Below are positions 1-6,773 of a DNA stretch of 14,539 nt, in pieces. Within the stretch, counting starts at the first letter, position 1. The number at the start of each line of letters is the position of its first letter. The stretch comes from CALCTE01 sp045627885 (GTDB taxonomy: Bacteria; Bacillota; Clostridia; Oscillospirales; CAG-272). The stretch is from the NCBI GenBank assembly GCA_045627885.1, contig JAZQOM010000046.1:1-14539 (forward strand), given 5' to 3'. The notes under the pieces are model-generated. The model was given only the letters and a program-made list of their open reading frames with translations. It did no database searches and was not told the origin of the DNA. The position numbers and the translations under genes were made by a program.

Positions 1-1
1 T

Positions 2-112
2 ATGGGTAACTGCTACTATTACATCGACGATGAAATAAGAACCTGCAACGATTATGAAACTCTTATAACGGAAAAAATGAATTATCTGTATGACAATGTG
101 GAAATAAAATAG
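2..112 (+). CDS. C-terminal end of an unidentified protein (partial)
   Basis: An open frame runs from the left edge to a TAG at 110-112 and gives about 36 residues, rich in Tyr, Asp, Asn and Glu (it begins MGNCYYYIDDEI and ends YDNVEIK). An ATG at position 2 opens the frame, but only one base lies before it, so no ribosome binding site can be examined. The codons look normal and a good terminator follows 14 bp later, so I read this as the tail of a longer gene that begins outside the window. There is no signal peptide or membrane segment in the visible part, and I recognise no family. A complete micro-ORF of 36 residues is the alternative. Confidence 0.5.
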   Translation: MGNCYYYIDDEIRTCNDYETLITEKMNYLYDNVEIK

Positions 113-125
113 TTATGCGTAAAAA

Positions 126-156
126 ACCGCCGCTTCGAAAACACAGAAGCGGCGGT
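126..156. terminator. Two-way intrinsic terminator between the left-edge gene and spoVAE
   Basis: The 11-bp GC-rich arms ACCGCCGCTTC (126-136) and GAAGCGGCGGT (146-156) pair perfectly around a 9-nt loop. The right side continues into a T-rich run (157-168) and the left side has six A (121-126), so the hairpin has a U tract in both directions. It sits between the stop of the left-edge gene (112) and the stop of spoVAE (161), which are convergent, so it probably ends both transcripts. Confidence 0.9.
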
Positions 157-160
157 ATTT

Positions 161-514
161 TTATTTTTCCTTTGACTTAAAAAATAGCGACAAAAGAAGG
201 GCAAAGCCGAGCGCAATACCAATACCTGCGGACGCCTTGGAAAGTCCGCCCGTAAAAGCTCCGAGCAAGCCGTCCTTTTGCACGCCCTCTCTTGCTCCTT
301 TTGCAAGCAAAGAGCCGAATCCCGTAAGCGGAACGGTTGCGCCGCAACCGGCGAATTCTTTTATTTTATGATAAACGCCGAGCCCTTCAAGCAAAACGCC
401 CGCAACAACATACGAGACAAGAACATGGGCGGGAGTCATATCGGTAAGGTCAATCAAAAGCTGTGCGGCAACGCAAAACGCTCCGCCTACAATAAAAGCC
501 CAAATGAAATTCAT
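161..514 (-). CDS. spoVAE: Stage V sporulation protein AE (SpoVAE, dipicolinate channel subunit)
   Basis: This small integral membrane protein of 117 residues belongs to the SpoVA complex of the spore inner membrane. That complex moves Ca2+-dipicolinic acid into the forespore and releases it at germination. The N-terminus begins MNFIWAFIVGG, followed by QLLIDLTDMTPAHVLVSYVV, then the typical GATVPLTGFGSLLAKGA motif and a glycine-rich LLGAFTGGLSKASAGIG stretch before the last helix; about four membrane segments are expected. The length matches the family (about 116). A GTG at 520-518 is in frame but lies inside the GAGGTG ribosome binding site, so I prefer the ATG at 514-512. The spoVAD stop is 7 bp upstream and its TGA overlaps this RBS, so the two genes are probably translationally coupled. 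SpoVAC (4496-4942) is a paralogous membrane subunit. Confidence 0.93.
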   Translation of the reverse strand: MNFIWAFIVGGAFCVAAQLLIDLTDMTPAHVLVSYVVAGVLLEGLGVYHKIKEFAGCGATVPLTGFGSLLAKGAREGVQKDGLLGAFTGGLSKASAGIGIALGFALLLSLFFKSKEK

Positions 515-521
515 AAGCACC

Positions 522-1523
522 TCATATATTTTTTATGCGAACAAGATGGGCAATTCCGGGGATGCTGCTTCCCTGCTGCAAGCTTCCCGCGCTCATCAGC
601 GCTCCGGTTGTGACAAGAAGCATATCGTTTATTTCACCTGCGCGCATTTTATTCATTATATATCCGGCGGCGGTTATTGCAGAACATCCGCAACCGGACG
701 CCCCTGCGTGAACATCCTGCTCATCGATACTGTATACCATAAGACCGCAGTCGGTGTAATTGCCTTTAAGAACAATATTTTCACGAAGAAGAAGCTCTTT
801 TAAGAGAGCACTGCCCTCCGTCGCAAGGTCGCCCGTTGCGATAAGGTCGAAATCGTCGGGACTGCTTCCGCTTTCTTTGAAAAATCTGAAAAGCGTATCT
901 GCCGCGGCTGGTGCCATGGCGGCTCCCATATTATTGGCGTCGGTCACTCCTTTGTCTACGATTCTGCCGGGGAGTACCTCCGAAATACGCGGCCCGCTTC
1001 CGTTTGCGGCAAGCACAAATGCGCCTGCTCCTGTCACGGTGCGCTGTGCGATTGGCTGACGCTGATTTCCGTACGGGAGCGGAAATCTGAACTGGCGCTC
1101 CGCCGTGCAGAAATGCGACGACGACACAACCGCCGCCGTTTCCGTTATTCCGAAGCCTATCACAAGCGACGAAAGCAACAACCCCTCTCCCACCGTCGAG
1201 CAGGCCCCGTACAGTCCTATATACGGAACATTAAAGCCGCAGAGTCCGTAACTCGACGCCGCGCACTGATTTTGCAAATCTCCCGCAAATATCAGTCCTA
1301 TGCCATCCGACGAAATGCCGGTCTTGCCCAAAGCGCCCGTAAGCGCTCTTCTCTGCATCTCACTTTCGGCAAGCTCCCATGTACTTTCACCGAATCTCGT
1401 GTCTTCTCCGAATTCATCGTAAAACTTTCCGAGCGGCCCTTCGTGCTCCTTTTTTCCGACAACGGAATACGAAGACAGTATCACGGGAGGTTTATTTATC
1501 TTTATAAGGTCACTTCTGCTCAT
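522..1523 (-). CDS. spoVAD: Stage V sporulation protein AD (SpoVAD, dipicolinate-binding, thiolase fold)
   Basis: SpoVAD is the soluble, membrane-associated subunit of the SpoVA channel. It has a thiolase/KAS-like fold and is known in Bacillus to bind dipicolinic acid. The 333 residues match the usual length of about 338. Recognisable blocks are PPVILSSYSVVGKKEHEGPL (12-31), GDLQNQCAASSYGL (81-94), LYGACSTVGEGL (104-115, with a Cys at the thiolase position), SSSHFCTAERQFRFPLPYG (134-152) and, near the C-terminus, AGASGCGCSA. The ATG at 1523-1521 follows a good RBS (AAAGGGTGAT). In most spore-formers spoVAC lies directly upstream; here that place is taken by two plus-strand genes, and spoVAC is about 3 kb away. 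The gene must therefore have its own promoter in the 104-bp gap 1524-1627. I could not find a convincing forespore (sigma-G) promoter there by eye. Confidence 0.95.
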   Translation of the reverse strand: MSRSDLIKINKPPVILSSYSVVGKKEHEGPLGKFYDEFGEDTRFGESTWELAESEMQRRALTGALGKTGISSDGIGLIFAGDLQNQCAASSYGLCGFNVPYIGLYGACSTVGEGLLLSSLVIGFGITETAAVVSSSHFCTAERQFRFPLPYGNQRQPIAQRTVTGAGAFVLAANGSGPRISEVLPGRIVDKGVTDANNMGAAMAPAAADTLFRFFKESGSSPDDFDLIATGDLATEGSALLKELLLRENIVLKGNYTDCGLMVYSIDEQDVHAGASGCGCSAITAAGYIMNKMRAGEINDMLLVTTGALMSAGSLQQGSSIPGIAHLVRIKNI

Positions 1524-1574
1524 ATTATCACCCTTTCAAAGGATAGTTTTGGCTATTATTCTGAAAATTATGTA

Positions 1575-1603
1575 TTGACAGAATGCCGCAAAACAGTTAA
1601 AAT
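1575..1603 (+). promoter_or_regulatory. Sigma-A-type promoter of the flavin reductase/GH36 unit
   Basis: TTGACA (1575-1580), a 17-bp spacer and TAAAAT (1598-1603) match the vegetative consensus at 11 of 12 positions. Transcription would start near 1610, just ahead of the AGAGGTGAT ribosome binding site, giving a very short leader. It lies in the 104-bp gap between spoVAD and the flavin reductase, so the plus-strand unit should be expressed in vegetative cells, unlike the sporulation genes around it. Confidence 0.8.
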
Positions 1604-1627
1604 ATCAATACATAAAGAGGTGATTTT

Positions 1628-2194
1628 ATGAAGAAAATTCTCGGTCCGAATTCTTATGTTTTCCCGATGCCCGTTCTTCTTATTTCCACCTATTGCGATG
1701 ACGGGACTCCCAATGTTATGAATGCCGCGTGGGGCGGTATTTTTGACACAAATAAAATCGGAATCTGTATTTCGTCCGAACACAAAACTTTTGAGAATAT
1801 CTCGAAGCGCAAGGCTTATACCGTGAGCTTCGCAGACGCAAAGCACATTACGGAAGCCGACTATGTCGGAATCGTCTCGGCAAACGATGTGAAAGATAAA
1901 TTTGCAAATACCGGATTTACCGTTACAAAATCGCAGTCGGTCGATGCTCCCGTGATAAACGAACTGCCTGTATGTCTCGAATGCAGATTCTTAAGCTATG
2001 ACGATGAATCGGGATATATGGTCGGAGAAATCGTAAATGTTCTAGCAGATGATTCCGTGCTTGAAGAAAACGGCTCCGTAAACATTGATAAGCTTCAGCC
2101 GATTTGCTTTGAACCGTCCGCCCACGGATATCACATCATGGGCAAAAAAGTCGGAAACGCCTTTGAGGACGGCAATAAACTCGTAAAAAAATAA
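1628..2194 (+). CDS. Flavin reductase family protein (FMN-binding split barrel)
   Basis: The 188-residue cytosolic protein resembles the flavin reductase-like/flavoredoxin family, which binds FMN in a split beta-barrel and either transfers electrons or supplies reduced flavin. Supporting features are the N-terminal PMPVLLISTYCDDGTPNVMNAAW segment, where a strand leads into an Asn/Ala-rich FMN-contact turn, then KIGICISSEHKTFENISK, the YTVSFADAKH strand, the GFTVTKSQSVDAPVINEL stretch and the conserved LECRF ... VGEIVNVLAD strands. Length and order match the family. The ATG at 1628 follows AGAGGTGAT with good spacing. The GH36-like gene begins 28 bp downstream with no terminator between, so the two are probably co-transcribed. 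Electron donor and partner are not shown. It is oriented against the spoVA genes on both sides. Confidence 0.85.
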   Translation: MKKILGPNSYVFPMPVLLISTYCDDGTPNVMNAAWGGIFDTNKIGICISSEHKTFENISKRKAYTVSFADAKHITEADYVGIVSANDVKDKFANTGFTVTKSQSVDAPVINELPVCLECRFLSYDDESGYMVGEIVNVLADDSVLEENGSVNIDKLQPICFEPSAHGYHIMGKKVGNAFEDGNKLVKK

Positions 2195-2222
2195 AAATAT
2201 ATATTACAACGGAGGAACACAC

Positions 2223-4454
2223 ATGAAAGCATCACTCAGAATTCTTTGTATGCTCATCGCCGTAATTATGCTTTTGTCTGTATTCGGTTGCGGAAGCAAA
2301 AATACCGAAGAAGGCAAAAATAAAGAAGGCGAAAATCAGTCGGGCGACAAGCCCGGCGAAAAGGACGACGACGGTAAACTTGTTATAACCGATACTTTTT
2401 ATCCCCAGTATCCGAATGCCGAAAAAGAGTATAAGGAAATGAGAGAAAAAGTAAGCGCTTGGTTCTATGAGAATCTCGAAAACGGTACTCTCTTTTCCGC
2501 AAAGCTCGGCTCCGATACTTTTGACACAATCAAAGCATCGTGGACAAAGAACATCGAAAAAGGTACTGACGCCGACGGCAACGAAACCGTTGTTGCAACC
2601 TATGTCTACAAAAATGTAAAGTTTACTCTCGAGGGTACTCTCTATGCCGATTACCCGACGGTAGACTACACAATCTGGGCTGAAAGCGCAGACGGAAGCA
2701 ATACCCCCGTTCTCAGCTCCTTCAATGCGATTGATTCGTCTTTCGCAATTCCCGCCGCTCAGGGTTATACGATACATACCTCAAAAGGAAGCGGCGCAGA
2801 GCCTGAGGATTTTGCTCTTGTCGAAGACACTCTCACAAGAGGTGACGGACTCAAATACAACCCGTCGCTCACTGACGGCAGAGGCACATCGCGCGGCTGG
2901 CCTTACTTTGATGTTATCGGCAAGGACTGCGGTCTTATGCTCGCGATAGGCTGGACCGGTATCTGGCAGACGGCATTCCAGACGACAAAAACCGGATATG
3001 TAGACATCAAGGCATATCAGGTTGACCTTAACACGGTAATTCTCCCCGGCGAAAAGCTCAGAAGCCCGAGAGTCGTTCTCTCCTACTTCGACGGCGACTT
3101 CGACTACGGTCACAATATGTTCAGAAAGCTCATCATCGAGCACTACACTCCCGAGAACGACAAGGAAAACAAATTCGTCGCTCCTCTGTGCATAAACTTC
3201 TGGGGCGGCACAAGCGAAGAATATTTGCTCTCTCAGCTTGAAAAATACTTCGGTGCAACAGACAAAATCAAGTATATATGGATGGATGCCGCATGGAACG
3301 GCGATACTCCTCTCAAGCCCGGAAAGAACAGCAACACCGGCGACGATGTATGGACAAAGCAGCGCGGTTGGTGGAAACTCAACACCAACATATTCCCGAG
3401 CGGCAGCTTGAAGAAAATCGCTCAGTACGCAAACAAGAACGATGCAGAGATTCTTCTCTGGATTGAGCTCGAGACGCTTACGCCGTCCATTGCAAAAAAA
3501 GCTTCGATGGGCGCAGACAGCTATTACAGCTTCAATATGGATAACAAAAATCCCGAAGCTACGGCTCTGCTCAGGCTCTCCGACGAAAAAGTTCTTCAGA
3601 ATACAATCGAATGGCTCTCAAATCTGATGGAAGAAAACGGAGTTAACGCAATAAGACTTGACTTCAACCAGACGCCGAAAAAGGCTTGGGACCAGAATGA
3701 CCGCGAAGAAGAAGTCGCTTTCGGTCTTGCAGAGGGCGAAAGAACAGGCGCAACTCAGAACAAATATGTTGTTAATCTGTTAAGACTTTGGGATGCTATC
3801 GGAGAAAGATTTGATGACTTTGTGCTCGACAACTGTGCTTCCGGCGGCAGACGCCTTGATATTGAAATGACAAAGCGCGCTATGCCTCTTTGGAGAACAG
3901 ACTATGACTGCAATCATTCCGACAGCGAAGTAAGACAGAGTCAGAATATGGGTATTTCTTATTGGTTGCCCCTCACGGCAGGCGGCATCAACGGCGCGGC
4001 TGACAATTATACTGCAAGAAGCATCATGTCGGCAGGCGGATGCATGACCACATCGTATACTCACGAGGACGGTCTTGAAAAGATTGCAAAAGAAGCAGAG
4101 GAAATCTGCAATATCCGTCCCTATTGGTACGGCTCTTACTACGCACTCACAACTCCCACTCTCGATATGGATTCCTGGCAGATTATGGAGCTCTATCGCG
4201 AAGACTGGCATAAGGGCGTTATGCTTGCTTTCCGCCGTACGGAATCGGTTATCAGCTATCAGAAGATTAAGCTCAAGGGACTTCTTGCCGACCACGATTA
4301 CATCATTCACGACTACGATGACAATGAAGGCAAAAACGATGTGACGATGTCCGGAAAAGAGCTTATGGAAAAGGGAATCAACATCACTATAAATCAGAAC
4401 AGATGCGCAAAGATTTATACGATTGAAATTGTTCTCAACGAAGAAGACAAATAA
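2223..4454 (+). CDS. GH36-superfamily (alpha-galactosidase-like) lipoprotein
   Basis: The 743-residue protein has a lipoprotein signal peptide (hydrophobic stretch 5-22, lipobox VFG before Cys23) and a charged Lys/Glu/Gly/Asp linker (about 25-50), so it should be anchored outside the membrane. An N-terminal beta domain (about 50-320) leads into a barrel with KYIWMDAAWNG (Asp355, a clan GH-D substrate-binding position), AIRLDFNQ (Asp480, likely nucleophile), LDNCASGGRRLDIEM (536-550) and LWRTDYD (Asp560, likely acid/base). A C-terminal beta domain (about 650-743) follows. Both catalytic aspartates are present, so it is probably an active retaining alpha-galactosidase or close relative; the exact sugar is unknown. 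The ATG at 2223 follows ACGGAGGAA. No sugar transporter lies nearby. The gene prefers C-ending codons (ttc, aac, gac, ctc), as groEL does, which suggests strong expression. Confidence 0.85.
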   Translation: MKASLRILCMLIAVIMLLSVFGCGSKNTEEGKNKEGENQSGDKPGEKDDDGKLVITDTFYPQYPNAEKEYKEMREKVSAWFYENLENGTLFSAKLGSDTFDTIKASWTKNIEKGTDADGNETVVATYVYKNVKFTLEGTLYADYPTVDYTIWAESADGSNTPVLSSFNAIDSSFAIPAAQGYTIHTSKGSGAEPEDFALVEDTLTRGDGLKYNPSLTDGRGTSRGWPYFDVIGKDCGLMLAIGWTGIWQTAFQTTKTGYVDIKAYQVDLNTVILPGEKLRSPRVVLSYFDGDFDYGHNMFRKLIIEHYTPENDKENKFVAPLCINFWGGTSEEYLLSQLEKYFGATDKIKYIWMDAAWNGDTPLKPGKNSNTGDDVWTKQRGWWKLNTNIFPSGSLKKIAQYANKNDAEILLWIELETLTPSIAKKASMGADSYYSFNMDNKNPEATALLRLSDEKVLQNTIEWLSNLMEENGVNAIRLDFNQTPKKAWDQNDREEEVAFGLAEGERTGATQNKYVVNLLRLWDAIGERFDDFVLDNCASGGRRLDIEMTKRAMPLWRTDYDCNHSDSEVRQSQNMGISYWLPLTAGGINGAADNYTARSIMSAGGCMTTSYTHEDGLEKIAKEAEEICNIRPYWYGSYYALTTPTLDMDSWQIMELYREDWHKGVMLAFRRTESVISYQKIKLKGLLADHDYIIHDYDDNEGKNDVTMSGKELMEKGINITINQNRCAKIYTIEIVLNEEDK

Positions 4455-4465
4455 GCAATAAACGC

Positions 4466-4497
4466 AAAAAAGCCGAAGCAAATGCTTCGGCTTTTTT
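4466..4497. terminator. Two-way intrinsic terminator between the GH36 gene and spoVAC
   Basis: Arms 4466-4480 and 4483-4497 pair through AAGCCGAAGCA and TGCTTCGGCTT, extended by A and T runs on the two sides, around a tight loop. The plus direction has a T7 tract and the minus direction a T6 tract, so it works both ways. On the minus strand the spoVAC stop codon (4498-4496) falls in the foot of the hairpin, so a spoVAC transcript would end immediately after the gene instead of running toward spoVAD. Confidence 0.9.
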
Positions 4498-4942
4498 ATT
4501 TTATCATTTCGGCTATATAGTATATTATTCCGTATATCATTGACGCGCTTATGCCGTATAAAATCACGGGGCCCGCTATCGTGAATATCTTTGCCCCCAC
4601 TCCCATAATAAAGCCCTCGCTTTTGGCATCAACAGCGGGAGATGCAACGGCATTGGCAAATCCGGTTATCGGCACAAGCGTTCCCGCACCGGAAAATTTC
4701 GCAATATAATAGAAGAGTCCGACCGCGGTCAAAAGCTCCGCCGCGACAATCAAGCTGATGCTCACAAGCGTTCCGGATACATCGTCGCTGCACCCCGCGC
4801 TTTTATAAACGGAGAACAGAATTTCTCCTATGTCGCATATCGCTCCGCCGATAACAAAAGCTTTTATGCAGTCTAATAATACATTCGGCTTGCGCTGTCG
4901 CTTCTCCACAAGGTCAATATATCGCTTATTGCTTATATTCAC
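4496..4942 (-). CDS. spoVAC: Stage V sporulation protein AC (SpoVAC, dipicolinate channel subunit)
   Basis: SpoVAC is an integral membrane subunit of the SpoVA dipicolinate channel; in Bacillus it behaves as a mechanosensitive channel component. This copy has 148 residues, close to the usual 150. It starts with a charged KRYIDLVEKRQRKP segment, then LLDCIKAFVIGGAICDIGE and further membrane segments, including the signature FSGAGTLVPITGFANAV, which parallels GCGATVPLTGFGSLL in SpoVAE, and ends with two hydrophobic helices. A GTG at 4951-4949 is in frame but overlaps the AAAGGAGTGAT ribosome binding site. I therefore choose the GTG at 4942-4940, which lies 8 nt after the GGAG. The gene is separated from spoVAD by the flavin reductase/GH36 unit and has its own terminator, so it is a one-gene transcript. 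Confidence 0.93.
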   Translation of the reverse strand: MNISNKRYIDLVEKRQRKPNVLLDCIKAFVIGGAICDIGEILFSVYKSAGCSDDVSGTLVSISLIVAAELLTAVGLFYYIAKFSGAGTLVPITGFANAVASPAVDAKSEGFIMGVGAKIFTIAGPVILYGISASMIYGIIYYIAEMIK

Positions 4943-5004
4943 GAAAATCACTCCTTTATCTTTATTTTCTCAATAAAGGCGAATTTTATACCTCGAGTAT
5001 ATAT

Positions 5005-5018
5005 GTTGCGGATGCAAC
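5005..5018. repeat. Short inverted repeat upstream of the ABC importer operon
   Basis: GTTGC (5005-5009) and GCAAC (5014-5018) form a 5-bp inverted repeat with a 4-bp centre. It lies 19 bp upstream of the extended -10 element of the importer promoter, over the expected -35 region. That would suit an operator, but the repeat is short and could be chance. Confidence 0.3.
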
Positions 5019-5037
5019 GCATTATGAATAAAAACCG

Positions 5038-5046
5038 TGGTATATT
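5038..5046 (+). promoter_or_regulatory. Extended -10 promoter of the ABC importer operon
   Basis: TGG followed by TATATT (5038-5046) fits the TGnTATAAT extended -10 type. No good -35 hexamer is visible 16-18 bp upstream, as expected for this class. A start near 5053 gives a leader of about 20 nt with the AAAGGATGGTG ribosome binding site. The divergent spoVAC gene begins about 96 bp to the left. Confidence 0.55.
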
Positions 5047-5072
5047 ATATACACAAAGGATGGTGATATTAA

Positions 5073-6029
5073 ATGAAAAAAATACTTTCGATTATTCTCA
5101 CTATTGCTCTTTTAGCGGTTTTTGCATCGTGTTCTGACGGAAAACCGGCAAAAGAAAGCGGCGATACATTAAATATTGCGGCGCTTAAAGGTCCCACATC
5201 AATAGGATTTATAAAGCTGATAAATGATAATAAAATAAACTACAAGCTCGCAGGTGCGGCAGAGGAGCTTACCGCTCCGTTTATAAACGGGGCTTACGAT
5301 ATTATATCGGTTCCCTGCAATCTCGCTTCCGTGCTCTACAACAAGACAAACGGAAATGTCAAGCTTCTTGCCGTAAACACGCTCGGCGTTTTATATCTCG
5401 TGGGAACGGAGGATGCACCGAATATCGCATCGCTTGCCGGAAAAACGATATATTCGACGGGAAAAGGCACAACTCCGCAGTATGTGTTTGAGCATATTCT
5501 CGAAGCTAACGGTCTTGTGGTCGGAAAAGATGTAACTGTCGAATATGTAAACGAAGCAACCGAGCTTGCAGCCTTGCTTTCGAACGGCAAAGCAAAGCTT
5601 GCCGTTTTGCCCGAGCCTTATGTGACATCGGTTATTTCGCAGAACGAAAATATATCGGTAAAGCTGAGTCTTACGGATGAATGGGCAAAAATATCCGGCG
5701 GAAAGTCACTTGTAACGGGCGTTGTAATTGCAAAAAAAGACTTTGCGGAAGCTAATAAAGAAAAAATAGACAAGTTTTTGGCAGAATACAAAGAATCTGT
5801 CGAATTTGCAAATTCCGATATTGATACAACGGCAAAATCATGTGTAAAGCTCGGCATCATAGCAAATGAAATGATTGCAAAGAAAGCAATTCCGAGCTGC
5901 AATATCGCATTTCTCGGAAAGGAAGATATGAAAGACGCCGTGAGCGAATATCTCAATGTTCTTTTTGCCGCGGCTCCAGAATCGGTCGGAGGTAAAATAC
6001 CCGCAGACGATTTCTACTATCTCGGATAA
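5073..6029 (+). CDS. ABC importer substrate-binding lipoprotein (SsuA/THI5-like)
   Basis: The 318-residue protein has a lipoprotein signal (MKKILSIILTIALLAVFAS, then Cys20) and a type-2 periplasmic-binding fold. LNIAALKGPTSIGFIKLI opens the first lobe. GAYDIISVPCNLASVLYNK matches the 'measures X, asks whether the binding pocket is occupied' segment of NMT1/THI5 and SsuA proteins. LAGKTIYSTGKGTTPQYVFE, then AALLSNGKAKLAVLPEPYVT, form the second lobe and hinge. It catches a small solute outside the membrane and delivers it to the permease encoded 3 bp downstream. Families of this kind carry sulfonates, nitrate, taurine or thiamine precursors; the sequence does not say which, and no biosynthetic gene or riboswitch nearby gives a clue. 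ATG 5073 follows AAAGGATGGTGAT. It is the first gene of a three-gene operon. Confidence 0.88.
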   Translation: MKKILSIILTIALLAVFASCSDGKPAKESGDTLNIAALKGPTSIGFIKLINDNKINYKLAGAAEELTAPFINGAYDIISVPCNLASVLYNKTNGNVKLLAVNTLGVLYLVGTEDAPNIASLAGKTIYSTGKGTTPQYVFEHILEANGLVVGKDVTVEYVNEATELAALLSNGKAKLAVLPEPYVTSVISQNENISVKLSLTDEWAKISGGKSLVTGVVIAKKDFAEANKEKIDKFLAEYKESVEFANSDIDTTAKSCVKLGIIANEMIAKKAIPSCNIAFLGKEDMKDAVSEYLNVLFAAAPESVGGKIPADDFYYLG

Positions 6030-6032
6030 TTT

Positions 6033-6773
6033 ATGAAAAGGATTCTCAAAACAACGGCAATAATTCTCTTTTGGCTTATTGTCTGGGAAGTTCTAGCAAA
6101 AGCACTTAATCAAAAGCTCCTGCTTGTATCTCCCGTCGATACCGCAAAACGGTTATTCGAGCTTGCAAAAACGGCTGATTTTTGGAAAAGTCTCGGCTCG
6201 TCGTTTTTGCACATAATGCTCGGATTCATTCTTGCAGCCCTTGCGGGAACGCTCCTTGCTTCAATTTCGAGAGCGTTTTCTCTGTTTTACGAGCTAATAT
6301 CTCCCCTGCTTTCTGTGATTAAAGCTACTCCCGTGGCTTCGTTTACTCTGCTCGTCTTTTTGTGGATAAAATCGGAGTACCTTTCGATATTCATTTCATT
6401 TATTATGGTGCTTCCGGTTATATTCTTCGGCGTTTACGAGGGCATCGGAAAAGCGGACAAAAAGCTTATTGAGATGGCTGATGTGTTCGGGGTGAGCACA
6501 ATTAAAAAAATCGGCGGTATATATATCCCCGCTACGATTCCGTTTCTTATATCCGCGGCATCTGTATCAATCGGATTTGCATGGAAGAGCGGCATCGCCG
6601 CCGAAATAATCTGCATAACAAATCAAACGGTCGGAGGAAGTCTTTACAACGCAAAGCTATTGCTCGAGACTCCCGACATCTTTGCATGGACGGTAGTTAT
6701 TATTGCCGTAAGCAAGCTTACGGAAGTGCTTTTTGTAAAGCTTATAAGCATCGGAAAAGCGGGTGATAAGTGA
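6033..6773 (+). CDS. ABC importer permease (SsuC/TauC-like, BPD inner-membrane component)
   Basis: The 246-residue membrane protein begins MKRILKTTAIILFWLIVWEV and has about six hydrophobic segments. The EAA-loop consensus of binding-protein-dependent permeases lies in the stretch from GIGKADKKLIEMADVFGVS through IYIPATIPFLI; this loop docks on the ATPase. Length and layout match SsuC/TauC/ThiX-type permeases. It starts 3 bp after the lipoprotein stop without a clear RBS of its own, so translation is probably coupled to the gene upstream. Its TGA (6771-6773) shares a base with the ATPase start. It should act as a homodimer forming the channel. Confidence 0.9.
   Translation: MKRILKTTAIILFWLIVWEVLAKALNQKLLLVSPVDTAKRLFELAKTADFWKSLGSSFLHIMLGFILAALAGTLLASISRAFSLFYELISPLLSVIKATPVASFTLLVFLWIKSEYLSIFISFIMVLPVIFFGVYEGIGKADKKLIEMADVFGVSTIKKIGGIYIPATIPFLISAASVSIGFAWKSGIAAEIICITNQTVGGSLYNAKLLLETPDIFAWTVVIIAVSKLTEVLFVKLISIGKAGDK

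Noticed and set aside
4963..4991. Possible sigma-G/sigma-F promoter for spoVAC on the minus strand (GTATA, 17 bp, GAAAATA)
   Set aside because: The -35 part fits but the -10 part is poor, and transcription would start at about 4956, inside the ribosome binding site.
5025..5051. TGAATA followed by TATATAC as a sigma-G-type promoter for the ABC operon
   Set aside because: The -10 match is poor; the extended -10 TGGTATATT explains the same place better.
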